A DNA stretch of 64,000 bases from Siderastrea siderea (Eukaryota; Cnidaria; Anthozoa; Scleractinia; Rhizangiidae): assembly GCA_964030785.1 (NCBI GenBank), contig OZ034968.1, positions 60,474,899 to 60,538,898 of the forward strand, written 5' to 3'. The notes under the pieces are model-generated. The model was given only the letters and a program-made list of their open reading frames with translations, made no database searches and had not been told where the DNA came from. Shown piece by piece: positions 34,263 through 46,503 of this stretch. The position numbers and the translations under genes are program-made. Every line of letters begins with the position of its first letter. Position 1 is the first letter of the stretch.

Positions 34263-36240
34263 TCCATCGGAACATTTGTACACTGTGTTACTAGTTAATT
34301 TTGTTTCCCGGAGATTGCGGTACCTATCCGCTTAAGACAGTTGTTTTCTTATTCAGCTTGCTCGATGGAAAGAAAAAAAAAGTTCAAAACAGTTTTGAAG
34401 AAAACAGGCTTAAACTCGCGTCTGAAAGTGCGAATGGCAGCTAATGGCGGAAAACGAAGCTGCAAATCGAAATGCGAAAAGCCGGAAAACAGTCAGGTAT
34501 AAGAAATAAGGACTTTCTTGCAGTCGAGCTCTGATATTGTAGAACATCACACTGTCCGGCCCTTTGAACAAACGTTCGTGCTTTATAATTAAAATAATCT
34601 GCCCATTTAACATTACGTTCGCGCTTTTTTGTTACAATCTGAATCCCACCCCCCCCCCCCAAAATTGTTTTGTCCCCCCTAACTTACGTGTTCCAATTTC
34701 TAAGCAAAGACTTTGTTAAGTAACGGAAAAATAGGTGATTGCGTGGCATTGTACTACTGGAGCACATTTATGGCATACCGTCTTTGGAGACGGCAAATCT
34801 GTACAGCCAGAATCTTGTGTTTGTATTTCGATTGTATTTTTCAGTTCCAACTAAATTCTAAGGTTTTTTCATGAATGTATCTAGTCTCGCGCAAGTTTTG
34901 CATGTCTTAATTGTTTAAGTTGTCTCTTGGAATAAATTTCTCCCCCCACCCCAGCTCTCTGAGCTGAAGGTCAAAAAAAACAATCTCCATATTCCCTTGT
35001 CGTCCACGTCAGGGTATTTTTTAATTAGTCCAAACCCATACCGATCATTTTAACACCCCACCTGAGTAGTCTTGTATTATGATGTTTCTTTTGATTCTGT
35101 CACCTTTGCCATTTCACAGGAAGTGATAGAACATGTTATTTGTTTCTTTTATTAGCTTGATGCTTGGTTTGCAGGGGGTGAAAGACTGTTGACTTCTCAG
35201 TGAGACTAAGCTGACTTGTTGACAAAGGGCTTAGAAATTTTTTCATTTTATCTATATTTCCGTGATGTATGTGAGAATTTAAAGCTGGCTGCAATCGTTG
35301 GGTCTGTTGAGAACCATGACCCTAACGTTTTAACTTAATCTTTTAGCCAATTTCCGGTTACATTAGGAAAGGAGAGGAGCGGGAGAGGAATCCTTGTCGG
35401 AAATTTTGAACAGTGAATCTCTTAAGGTACCAGGCCTTAAACCCCATACACAGAGCCGATTATAAGTATTTTACTGTCCAGTAAAATTAAAAAAATTTAT
35501 ATCAAGGTTGGCTTACACGTACCGCACTGGCCTATCACAGGCACAAGCAAAAGGAGATAGAAGCACAAACCGGCGATGTATCTAAAACCACTGCATAACA
35601 AAGGTGCAATATGTAAGGACATCAGTATTGCAAACCAGGATTTTAGTGCTCCACTTTAATACTTGAACCAGGAGCTCATGTTCACAGCTTAACTGGGCTT
35701 ATGCTCGCGCTCCTTTTTTCCCAGGAACAAAAGCGAAGCATTGTAAACGGCGCAGGTATAAGGTCAAGCCCACGAAAAAGTAAAGGTTTTCTTCTCTTTC
35801 GCGTGCATTTATGCCTGCACTTCTACATGCTTGCGAAGTACCAGTTTACACGTACGTGTGCGGAGCTTCTGCCGGGATCACTTCCAGACAATCAAAATGA
35901 TCGATCTGGGACACGTCAGAGATGCCGGTTGCACCCTCGCCTGTGACAAGAGGTTTCTAACGCGAGCTTTCGTGGAGAGGTCGTAAGTTTGCGTGTGTCC
36001 GCGCGCGCGAGAGACGCCTCTGGCACCTGGGGTAGGGGTGGTGGAACCTTAAGGGGCCAATCAGAATTTTAAAATAAAAAAGGCACAGGCAATAATCATC
36101 AGTCTTTAAAAAGACTGATGATTCTAAAACGCAAGGTTCACGTGGGTCACGTAAGAGGGTCACGTGGTGACGAGAATGACTAAAACAAGGCACGCGCTCC
36201 TCATCATTCCTCCACGCAGCCAGCAGGGATCGAGAGGGCT
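34263..36240. repeat. Flank copies between convergent GFP-like genes
   Basis: 34310-34440 is the inverse of 37905-38010 (both derive from the gene 3' flank), while 34880-36070 matches 20480-21330 in the same orientation. So an inverted copy of one flank joins a direct copy of another here: a rearrangement breakpoint lies between 34440 and 34880. No coding exon is seen. Confidence 0.6.
36094..36123. repeat. Perfect 14-bp hairpin
   Basis: AATCATCAGTCTTT is followed after two A residues by its exact reverse complement. Confidence 0.9.
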
Positions 36241-36773
36241 TTACTAGAAGAAAAGCATTAGACCTTTGAGAACATACTGTTCGGTGTCACCTTTTCGAAC
36301 AAGAATTAAGGATTTTTGTTACAAGTCCCGTTTTATAGAGATAGGCTATTAACGAATCTACTATTATACATCTCTGAAATGAGCTTTAAGAAGAGAAAGA
36401 GAAAAGGCCGTGATCTTGCCTTTCATCAGACAACACTGATATCAACCGGCACTTCCTAATCTTAAAAATCCTATGAAAAACTTGTACTTAATAGAGAAAC
36501 AACCTCAACGAGAGAAATTTACCGAGAAACTTCGATCACATCATATAAACCGTAGAATCCTTTGGAGATATACATTATAGCGGAGTTCCTTTGCGGCTGA
36601 AAGCCGCAGAGCGGAGCACCATGGGTTAGGAAATTTGTTAACCTATCGATCTGAGAAATTTTGGTTTTGATGTCAGCGTACGCCCGCCCGTACGCCCGTG
36701 CAGACTCTGGAGGAGGGGGAGGGGACCCCTAAGGCAACCCGACGAGGGGAGGATAACGCCATCTTTTATTGGT

Positions 36774-36875
36774 GGGAAATCGCGCTGTGCTTTTAGGCAA
36801 GCGCTTTTAATTTCTTGGCGGGAAATCGCGCTGTGCTTTTAGGCAAGCGCTTTTAATTTCTTGGCGGGAAATCGC
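36774..36875. repeat. 46-bp tandem repeat, two full copies and a partial third
   Basis: GGGAAATCGC starts at 36774, 36820 and 36866, with identical text between the first and second starts and the second and third. Confidence 0.95.
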
Positions 36876-37291
36876 ATGACCATCGTCGCTTTTGAAAAAA
36901 GAGGTTTCTTTTTAAAAGCTTAAGCTTGTTTAGCAAAACGTTTGTTCGAGATTACTGAAGTGAGTACTGTAAACATCTTATATCTATAAATGGAAAAAAA
37001 AGTTGGAAGGCGAAAAGTTCAAGTTACGAAATTTGCCTTCGACTTCATCTTTGTCACGGCGTTCTGCTGCGAACTCGGTCGGCACATCCGCTTGAGTTTG
37101 CAGCATTTGGCAGCGGTCCCGACGCCAAATATAGCGGAACTCGGTGCCTTCTGGTTTTTCTGTCCACAACCATGGTTTTTGCCGCGGTCCGAACACATTT
37201 TCCCGGGAAAAACACCTGCGTGTTTATCTCGATCGAGCTGTGATCAATAAACAGTTGTACAAGTAATAATATTACGCGGATTTAGTTGACG

Positions 37292-37362
37292 CGCCGGAGT
37301 AGCTTAGTGCAATGAACATTGCGGGTAGCTCCGACACGAAAGGTACTGGTTCGATTCTCAGA
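37292..37362 (+). repeat. tRNA-like SINE head
   Basis: An A-box-like TAGCTTAGTGCAA and a near-perfect B box GGTTCGATTCT are about 40 bp apart. Acceptor-stem pairing is poor. Best read as a SINE head inside the composite repeat. Confidence 0.5.
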
Positions 37363-38546
37363 AGGGAGAGAATGAGAGTATTTTCAGAGATCAATAAGTA
37401 CCAGCGAAAAAAAAACGTGGAGCTCCGCTTTTGGGCTGGCTAAATCTATATATTAGAGCACCTCTATCTTGAACAGGCAGGGACGACAATAGCCAATAGT
37501 AACTAGCCAATAGTAAATGAATGAAACATCAACCAAGGCAAACGAGTATTGAGCTCGTGATAGCGGGGGGATTCGATCATAGATCTACATTAAGCCTATT
37601 CTGCCTGGGCTTTTTTTGAGTTTCTGGGCTTGGGTGGGGAAAAAGTCAAAGCATTTGCGTTGGCCGCGTAATTAAAGGCATGCCACCCCGATCAAAACAC
37701 AATAACATAGAACCATAATACAACAAAAAAACACGAACGTTTGTTAAATTAAAGGGGAATTGCAATGTTGTATAAGAGATTATTCACACAGCAGTTAAAA
37801 GCTCGACAGCATATTTTTGCCTCCTTTGCGCATTTCGAGTACGGCTTCGCTTTCCACCATTGGCACTTTCAGCTACGAGTTTCAGCCTGTTTTATTCAAA
37901 GCTTTCTTAAAAGTTGTTTCCTTTTCATCGAGCAAGCTGAGTAAACACGACGTTTTTGAGCGGATAGGTACGATCTTTGGGGAACAGAATTAACCATTTA
38001 ATTAGTCACCGGCAACAAAGTGTATAAATTGCATGTCAGATGGAGTTTGTTTTACCCAGTTTCTACTGTGAAAAAGGTATTTTAAGTTGCTCCATCAAAA
38101 TCAAAGGCTTCCCTCTTCTCTCTGTACATCAGCGATTTCAGACATTCTCGAAGTATTTTAGGCCAGGAGAGAGAGACAAGCCTTTAAGATCTCTTGCCGC
38201 TCAACATTAATGTACTATGATCTCTGTCATAATTAATGATTTCTGACTCAATGCATTGGTCATCATTGCGCCTTACGAGAATGGCATCTCTTTTGGCGAT
38301 TTGCACTTCCAGCCACCAATTTTAACCTGTTTTTAAATTAAAAGCTAGCTTAAGAAGGTTTTGCCAAGCAATTAAGCCAAATAAACTTGACGCCTCTGAG
38401 CGAATAGCTGGGATCTTTGGGAAACAAAACTGTGTTGTTTTTAGTCACCAGCAAAACAATCTATAAATTGTCCGATAGAGTTTTATTTGCTCAATCTCGA
38501 TGAAAACATTACTTTAATTAGCTCCATCAAAATGAGACAAGGTAGT

Positions 38547-39329
38547 TCAGGCCAGGGGAGAATGACGAGCCTTTGAGACTTCTTGCTGCTCAACGTTGGT
38601 ATAATCGCCATCATGATTAGTGATCTCAAGGCGATGGTCAACGTAGTGAAATCCAGGGCATTTGATAGCTGCAGGATCCTTTGCTCTGCGAAGGAATAGA
38701 ACAACTGGGATCAGAAGAGTATCACTGAAGATTGAGCAGGATTCCTTTGGAGGAAAAGGTAAATTTTGAAAATAAACTTTAACGTCTCCAAATAGAAATA
38801 CTCTCCTTCAAATGTCAGAAGCAAGGAAGTCATGGTGTCAGTCATTTCATATAGTAATCAGGCAAGGCTTATGTAAAACTCGGCGGGAAGGGGTAGAGAG
38901 GTTTGGGAGACACTTTTTAAAAGTGACACCGGTGCTAGGCGTCGCTTTTAGGGTGTTTTAATTTAACGTGGTTACTGTTTGCGATTTCGCTGTTCGAACT
39001 GCTCGTTACATTTCGTTTCTGCTGGATGACAGTCGACTAAAAGCTAATGGAAGGCGGGGAATTAGCTTAAAAGGTGGAAGAAACATACACCTAAACAAAC
39101 TGCGTTCCTTCTTAGATTGATTTACTTGTGCGTTGTTTTAAAGTGGCATGTGTAACAACCACCTCCTTCAAGTTTCAGAGTCATGTCGCTTTCTAGAAAA
39201 TCTGCTTTCATGCACAGCTTTTCCGTGACTGGCATCCAGCCCGCTTCCTTTTTCAGCATAATAGGTCCATTTGGAGGAAAGTTTACGCCCACAAGATGGA
39301 CTTCGTACTGGAAACAGTTGCCTTTCATT
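38547..39329 (-). pseudogene. GFP-like gene, last two exons intact, copy 4
   Basis: Exon 4 is at 39126-39329 (204 nt): MKGNCFQYEVHLVGVNFPPN, GPIMLKKEAGWMPVTEKL, then LKLEGGGCYTCHFKTTHK, acceptor GTCCACAG and donor GTAAAT. The intron is 440 bp. The terminal exon is at 38547-38685: AKDPAAIKCPGFHYVDHRLE, then DYTNVEQQEVSKARHSPLA and TGA; acceptor CTTCGCAG. Phases agree (split Lys codon). AATAAA is at 38482-38487 (minus). Both exons are undamaged and keep the Glu of the NVEQQE motif. I found no exons 1-3 upstream on the minus strand through 41 kb, where unrelated repeats begin, so it is a 5'-truncated gene unless those exons lie far away. Confidence 0.85.
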
Positions 39330-39399
39330 CTGTGGACATAAAAAAAGAATGACATTGTTGTTTCAGAAACAATTTATATTCTTTGTGTTGTTTGCTTCC

Positions 39400-40800
39400 G
39401 TTGTGATCGGCCAAGTGATTACTTTAGTTTTGGTTTCACGACTCTGAAAGCGATAGCTCTTGGTAGAAAACGTAACCAGTTTTACGCAAATCCTGGGGTC
39501 CTTTTTTCTTTTACTGACGTGAAAAGTAATGTGTAGAACTTTGGACAAAAACCTTTGGGACAGCTTTTGGGGTATATATCGGACATCCTCTTTCTCTTAT
39601 TGTGAACGATTTTGTTAATCAATAAAACTGCTTTTAAAAAGGAGAGAAAATCAGTCAAACTATAACTAAAAATGATTTATTTGAACACATCTTTAGTTCA
39701 ACAATTAAGACGGTTTAGCATGGCTTACTCTATGGAAAAACGTACGTACTGCGGTATACCGTTGGACCTGAGTAAATCATTCCTTAATATAACTTTTCCA
39801 GCGATCAGGTCAATTTCGGTTTTACAGTATGACCATTTAACCAGTGGCTAGTTACTCAAAGATAGTGAAACCACCTTACAGAACGGAAACAACAAATTCC
39901 AACTTAAGTTGTTGGCGCAACTGCAATACAACAGCTTGACTTGGAATTAAACTGAAATGCTGCGCTGCTCCTCGCTGCGACATGTGATTGGTTTTAATTG
40001 CTTAGGTAGCTTTGCTTTACAATACAGTTGCCTCGCTGTAATGTTATAAGTGACTCCTCTTGATGACAAACTTGATGCCGTGGAAAATGCTGATCTGTTC
40101 CTTTAGTTGTGTTGTTGACGTCACGTTCAGTCTACTATTAAAGAAAACTTGATAGGTCTTGATTATAAAGCATCTTTGAAAAAAATTGGACATTTTAATT
40201 CCTTCGGATGCTTGATATTTTCGGTCGGTCAATGTTTGACTTTTAGTCTGTTTCAGTTTTAACCGAAGTTATGAACGCCGCTCTGAAAAGACTGAAAATT
40301 GTGTGCTTTGGTTTAACCGGTTTTAAAAATCATTGAAGAAGACAAGTAATTAATTTAGTTGGATTAATGGCACAAAGGGCGTAAATGGTTTAATCACAGA
40401 ACGTAACTAATTAAAAAGGACAAGATTTCTGCGTCTCGGCGCGCAGAAAACAAAAGGAAAGCTTTACCATATGGAAGTGTCAGAACGCGAAAGGTTGGGA
40501 AAACATATTGTTCCTTTTTTTCCATGGTCTTAGCCCTGTAATGGATTAAGAATACGAAACCATTGGCAGCTTGAAAACATGAAAACGTTTTTGAGGACAT
40601 AAGACACAAGAATATCGACTACGAAAAGATGTAAAAATGTATTCGAGCGATAGATGGGTGGGTTGCCCGTAAACTAGCGCAGACAGCGACCTGTGGTGTT
40701 GCTCTTTGTGCTGTGGATTGTTGTTCTACAAACTTCACAGTATTACATTACCATTCAAAGGAGAGCCAACGAGCGGTTGTTTACCATAGCACTGTTTTTT
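39400..40800. other. No feature recognised
   Basis: This is upstream of the two-exon GFP-like remnant on its strand. I looked on the minus strand for the conserved PLPF..DIL and Tyr-Gly chromophore context and found none. Confidence 0.5.
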
Positions 40801-40805
40801 TTTCC

Positions 40806-41682
40806 AATACTCCCGACGTAGCCAATCGAACGTTCGGTCATCGAACTGAATCGAACTTCAATCGTTCGATTGATTTGGATTGGGTTTGGCAATCGAACAT
40901 AATCGAACTCACCCAGACGTTTTGCCAGTCGAACACAATCGAACGTTCAAAAATCGAACACTTCTTTAATCGAACAGAATCGAACTCTTGACCGATAGAG
41001 CCGTTTGTCCTTGGCCTGCGCATTGTCATTCCAAACCGATTTCATTTGGTCTCAAACAGTGCATTGATTTCAAATAAGCTATGTGTAAGCTTCGATTTCA
41101 ACCACGTACACCCGACGTACACGGAAAAAATGGCGCGAGTGAAACTTACAATTTTCGAAGTGGTTGTCAAAGGCTATCTCGAGTGCTCTTTCGCCATCGA
41201 CACAGTTCCTTTAACTCGTTCGGGACTTCTGCGACAACTTTAAGCTACAGTAATCAGCGGTCAATATAATCCCATGTATATAAAGGAAGTTTAGTTTGCT
41301 GTGCCGTTAAAGTTTGCTCAGTAACAATAAAACAATAAAGGTTTAAGTTGACTGATTGAAAAGCGTTTATGTTTTTATACCTGGCTCACATAGTTATAAG
41401 AGGGAAAACTCTCTGTTTCTCTCAGTTATAATTCGATTCTATTAATACTACAGTGCTTACGATATTTATGTCGTTTTACTACCGAACGAAATCGAACTAA
41501 TTCGGTCGATTAAGTTTGATTGGTTCTATTAAGTTCGATTCGGAAATGGAACTCGCGAGTTCGGTTATCGAAGTCACCGAAAAAATCCTGTTGGATTTTG
41601 TTCGATTGCCGAACCAATCGAACGATTGGAGTTCGATTTATTTTTGGTTCGGATTGGTTCGATTGGCTACGTCGGGAATACT
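40806..41682. mobile_element. DNA transposon with clustered TCGAAC subterminal repeats
   Basis: The inverted tips are CCCGACGTAGCCAATCGAAC and its inverse (40812-40831 and 41657-41676). Within the outer 170-200 bp on each side, AATCGAAC or its inverse GTTCGATT occurs about ten times, pointing inward in mirror fashion. The centre (41000-41470) holds a TATAAAGG and AATAAA motifs but no transposase. Dense subterminal repeats are typical transposase-binding arrays (hAT- or CACTA-like). Confidence 0.85.
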
Positions 41683-41847
41683 TAACAAAATGCTTTTCAG
41701 TGAAATGTTCCCTATGTATACCTGGAAGCGGAATTTCTAACATCGCTCTTTAGCTTATTCTGTCTTCCTTAGGTAGCATGCATATACCTGGAAGATTCAA
41801 TCTGTTATCTGTGCAATGAAAAAGAAGCAAAACAAAACGAAAGATTA

Positions 41848-42330
41848 ATGCGCCGATCAATTCGAAACTTCAACATCCCCCCCCCCCCGGGCATACCCCG
41901 GGCATTTGACTGTGCATCATGCCCGGGGAGGGGGGAATTTGAACGTTGCGTTGGAAGGGTGGGGAATTTGAACCGGATTTATCTCTTGTTCTGACATAGT
42001 AGGCCCGTGAGTTTTTTCGGTTTTTGCAGGGTGTGACGGATTTACAAGATGGAATTTCGCCTTTGTTAGTGAATAACTCTTTCAAAAGGGTCTTTAAAGA
42101 AGTTTGAAGGTATCAAACGGCATATCTCTCTCTGAAAAGCGTGTAAAGTGTTTGATTGAAGACGAAATTTGTCTTTGCGGAGAGGTAGTTCAGTACTAAT
42201 TGGTGGGGCATTTGAACGGCTTTTTTGCCCCGAGGGGAGGGAATTTGAACAAGCCAATCTTCAAAAGTTCAAATGCCCGGGGGGTTGTCCGGGGGGGGGG
42301 GATGTTGAAGTTTCGAATTGATCGGCGCAT
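41848..42330. mobile_element. MITE, 483 bp
   Basis: The inverted ends ATGCGCCGATCAATTCGAAA and the mirror at 42311-42330 continue through ACTTCAACATC into C-runs and G-runs. The interior repeats GGGAATTTGAA-type motifs. Confidence 0.88.
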
Positions 42331-42755
42331 AACCGATTGCCAGGTTTTCATGTACAATCAATGTACATTGAATACCACCTTGTATTACGACTCTAAAATC
42401 ATCATATTTCTTGAAAATCTTTTTCCCGGTCTTACAGGTAGCGGGGCGGAGAATTTATTCAATTCAATATTACCAGTTACACAATTGTATTCTTGAGTTT
42501 ACCAACATTTTACATTGTTTGACTGACTGAAATTGAAAAAGGCTAGTAAATTAATGTTTATGCCGCTTTTTACTACCGTATATTGTATTTTAGTTTTGTT
42601 CTGCTGAGGAACAATTTTCAAAAAAGAACCATTGTTAAAATGTGTGATCGTTTTTCCTTAGTAAAATGGACAAAGCGCTCACTATAATTAGTGTTGTATC
42701 TTCATTAATCCGGAAATTGCGGTTACTTTCATTTCAGTTTAGGAGAGCTTGAATT

Positions 42756-43165
42756 ACCGTATTTACTCGATTAAACGCCGCGGTGTTTATTAAATTTTTA
42801 GCGTTTCCGATGCGGCGTTTATTCGAGGGCGGCGTTTATTTCAAAATCATATTTCTTAAATCACTGATAATAATTACGGTAAATCATTCGTAAATACTAC
42901 GTAAAACAGAAACATGTTTAAAGTTCCAATGTCTCGCTTTTTTGCTGAGATAGAATCATAATTGTCTGGCTTGTGATATGTACAACGTTCATGTGTAGAT
43001 TACCGAGTTTTACCGTTCTTGCTATTTTTTTTTCTTATAATCCTCGAATAAACGCCGCATTCTTCTGATTGGGTGCGGCGTTTATTCGAGGGCGGCGTTT
43101 ATTGGTAATTTTGCTTCCATCTGCGGCGTTTATTAGAGGGCGGCGTTTAATCGAGTAAATACGGT
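42756..43165. mobile_element. MITE of the ACCGTATTTACTCGA family, copy 1
   Basis: Inverted ends ACCGTATTTACTCGATTAAA. The interior is built of GCGGCGTTTATT(C/A)GAGGGC repeats. A relative is at 56378-56781. Confidence 0.9.
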
Positions 43166-43342
43166 TCTTTTCTGTGGGTGTTTGCCTGATTTCCAAGTGT
43201 GTTCAGCTAAAACCTCACGAGACGGAGAGGTGTCAAACCTTGGCTTTGAATTACTTATGCATAGCACTTTTTCGCACCGCAAAGCTTGTCATAATATGGG
43301 CATCTGGTGCCCGATATATTCGAAGTCAAATTGAGGCTTAAC

Positions 43343-43816
43343 ATGGGGGAGGGGCTATGGGACGGACAGGAAAGGGGATCGAGCTACAAACTTCCCGCCA
43401 CCCGCACCCTTTAATCCTGGTTCCCACCACGTTTCTTGACTGCTTCTTCCCGCCCTTTTTTCCGCCTCCCGTACACCTCCCTCCCTCTTTTTTACCCGGA
43501 GTCCCGATCAAACCACTTTGTTAACTACAACAATCTAGCAAGAGGAAATCAGAGTAATTATTTATCTTAGATTTCTTTGAATATTATTAATAATTTTTCA
43601 CAGCCAATAATGTAGCTGTGAGTACGTCCAAATCGTTTGCAAGTCGCGCAAATCCCGCACGACGCTTAACACATACGTACACACAGCTACATTACTGGCT
43701 GTGAAAAGTTGTTAATAATATTCAAAGGAATCTAAACCGAGATTAAAGGGTGCGGGTGGCGGGAAGTTTGTACCCCCCATCCCCCCTCCCTGTCCGTCCC
43801 ATAGCCCCTCCCCCAT
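43343..43816. mobile_element. MITE with a second foldback at its centre
   Basis: Outer ends ATGGGGGAGGGGCTATGGGA and its inverse. The next block, CTTCCCGCCACCCGCACCCT, is also mirrored, and a central pair (about 43570-43635 and 43681-43735, GAATATTATTAATAA and CAGC(C/T)A(A/G)TAATGTAGCTGTG) is inverted as well. So it is nearly palindromic over 474 bp. Confidence 0.88.
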
Positions 43817-43947
43817 TCAGTCAGAAATGATGGAAACGTCGAATTCAGCTATTAAGGTTTCAAGAAACAGTCAGTTTGCCGTGAAATAGTGAGATAGTGA
43901 AATAGTGAAATCGTGATAATAGATTATCAAAATATTTTGATGCATTC

Positions 43948-44038
43948 TCACTCGTGGTCACTCGTAGTCACTCTTGGTCACTCGTGGTCAGTCGTGGTTT
44001 ACTCGTGGTCACACGTGGTCACTCGTGGTCACTCGTGT
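43948..44038. repeat. 10-bp minisatellite
   Basis: Nine degenerate units of GTGGTCACTC. Confidence 0.95.
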
Positions 44039-44439
44039 GTACTTTTAGACACGATCCTTTAATAATACCAATTTCCATATCAATTACTAAATGACACCAA
44101 ACTTAAAACTGAATAGGATAAGAAGATTCTGTACAGCAAAACGGACGGGAACAAGCTGTGATTTGGGGATTAAATGCAGGATTGTAAGAACGAAAGTGGA
44201 AAGCAGTAGCTCATGAAATTTAAGGTTTCCTGATAGCCGGCTCTGAAAAAAGAATTGTCATGCATCTTGACGAAAATTGAAGTTTTAGCTGTCATTTTGC
44301 CTCTCAAGTTTATTATTCCGTTCATCACTTTTCAATGACTTTAGGAGTCTAATGTGGAAAAATCTATCTACTAGTTGAAACATAAGACAAGCGAAGCCCT
44401 GTGCAAACAATCTGGCCACTACTTCACTGCTTATGCATG

Positions 44440-44645
44440 CACTCCTTAACCATTTAAACCCCAGGGTCCCCAATAGCGACCAGCATCTAACTTTCTCTAT
44501 AGAATTACTACATGGCCAAACAAACAGGTCATGAAAATAAAGGAAATGATCATCAACGATATGGGATCGTTGTTTTAATACAAATTCTTTCAATTTACAC
44601 CATAAGAAATATATGGATGTCATTGGGGAGAATATGAATGTTGAT
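44440..44645. repeat. Interspersed repeat pair, member 1
   Basis: Shares in order CCCAATAG(C/T)GA(C/T)CAGCATCT, GGAAATGATCATCAA(C/A)GAT and a TATG...GAGAATATG/GAGAAAATGTAA(G) end with 51550-51745. Noncoding. Confidence 0.65.
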
Positions 44646-45659
44646 ATTATTGCTTAACACAAAGGTGCCACAACTGTTTGGCACCGGTGTCTGCTTCTGC
44701 TCTCATAAAATGTGAGATGTAACGCCCATTTTGTAAACAAACCAACAGACAAGGAGACAATAAAAACCACTCATAGTTCATTCTCCTTTCTAGGGGAAGA
44801 CAAGAAAGGTATTTTTCATCTTTGGATCTTTGGTTATGAGGCAGGCAATCCTTTCATCAAGCTTTACGTGCTTTTGCCAGGGCTCGTCGTAAAGTCCCGG
44901 GTGTAGTTACGCCCATTTTCCTCCAAACAAAGGACTTTGTCTAGACATCGTTGTAAATAGATTTTAATTTTAGTTTTCAAGCACTTTTAATTTCAAAACG
45001 TTCAGAATTAAGAGAGGCATATTATCTATCTGGGTCGCACTTAAGCAAACAAGGTGTAGCTCGTCTGGCTATGCATACATCTCAAAGTTTACAGCGACAC
45101 GAGAAAGTCTGCCGAGGTACGAGACACGTGGCACGAGGCGGCCTTAGAACTTAATAAAAATCGACGGACTTCGCAGCACACTAGACAAACTTAGTGTCGA
45201 TTATTATGCCTATTATTTTATCCCAGGCGAATAAAGCGTCCATAGCACAATAACGACGGTCCATTCGACAGTCTTTTCAACGTCCGTTTTACTCTATAGG
45301 CGGGAGACGATAAAGAAGTTTTTAATATTTGGTCGTTCCTTTACAAGTTACTACAAAGCAATAATTATAAGGCCTGACAAGTTACTTCGTTTTACTGTGG
45401 TATGCTTTTTTTTTGGTCTAGTCGGAGAACGGCAAAGACTTTCTCATCCTGGGATGTCGTACGTTATCGTTAGCGTTTTTGCTGCCTTGATCTTCATCAT
45501 ATCACCGCAGAAGGTTTTTATCTGCTTTATAGTAACTCGCCAATAAAACGTTTCTGTTACGTTTTGAGCCATGACTGCACGTAAAACGTAAGATTTGATT
45601 TTGCATGGTTCTGTTGTTTTCAACAAAATTTATAAAAAGCGGCATCTAACAGATGGTTT

Positions 45660-45760
45660 ATGCGTGACGCGTGATTAGGCCCAAATCATGTTAGCGCGTG
45701 ACACGTGATCCGTGAATTCAGTTATGCATGTGACGCGTGATTCAGAGTGTCCTGTAAGAT
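45660..45760. repeat. Short GTGACGCGTGAT repeats
   Basis: GTGACGCGTGAT or GTGACACGTGAT occurs three times (45663, 45694, 45728), with AATTCA/GTGAATT between. Confidence 0.7.
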
Positions 45761-46503
45761 GTGCTGGACTCGTGAATTATTTGTCGCATTTCGTGAAAAT
45801 CAATAATTTTCCTCAGATTTTAGGCGGCATTAACAGGCCCTGACAGGTGGCTCGCCTATAGGTTGACTTTCGTTCCCCTAAACTGCACATTTGAGCAGCA
45901 CCCGTATAGCTATTAGGGAAACGCAAGTTTCGTAATTTTTGGTGTTTGGCGGTTTTCATCTTGAGATGGGATTACCATATTCAAAAATGGCAGTAAAGAT
46001 TAGGTCACAATGGTTTATTGTTTGAAGTTTTAGCCATACACAATATGATCTGATAGGAAGTAAAGAAACAGATTTTAAAACGTTTATAGTAGTCAATTAT
46101 GAAGCCCAAAAAACTACTGTAATTAAATGTTGTACCTTATTGTTAGCGTTTTTACTGTTTTGATCATATTACCGCACTAGGATTATTACTGTCGTCTGCG
46201 TCTGCTCTCGTAAAATGCGATTATTTTTTGCCTTTGGGTCTTTCGTTATGAAGCCTGCAAGCTTTTAATTAAGTTTTATGTGGTTTTGTTAGGGTTTGTT
46301 ATGAAGTGTAAGGTGTTTAATACCTCCATTTTCTCTGGACAAAAAACTTTGTCTAGACATGGACAGACCTCTTTGAAATCAAATAGATTATAAGGTGTAG
46401 ATTGTAGCTTTTAATGATTACCTTTCTTGGCTCTTAAATTGTCCAATGAGTCTTTTTTCTATAGTAGTGGAGCATTATCTATCTGGGACGAACTTGACAA
46501 ACA

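Larger units (their letters stand above)
36565..37460. repeat. Composite interspersed repeat
   Basis: The outer ends are weakly inverted (TATAGCGGAG(T/C)TCC at 36576 and GGAGCTCCGCTTTTGGGCTGG at 37420). Inside are a 46-bp tandem repeat (36774-36911) and a tRNA-like head (37292-37362). The long open frames at 36984-37250 overlap on both strands and look spurious. Confidence 0.6.

Noticed and set aside
36984..37250. Overlapping 70- and 86-codon frames on opposite strands
   Set aside because: Both sit inside a composite interspersed repeat with a SINE-like head; no recognisable protein family.
43948..44038. CRISPR-like array
   Set aside because: Units of 10 bp with no spacers, in an animal genome; it is a minisatellite.
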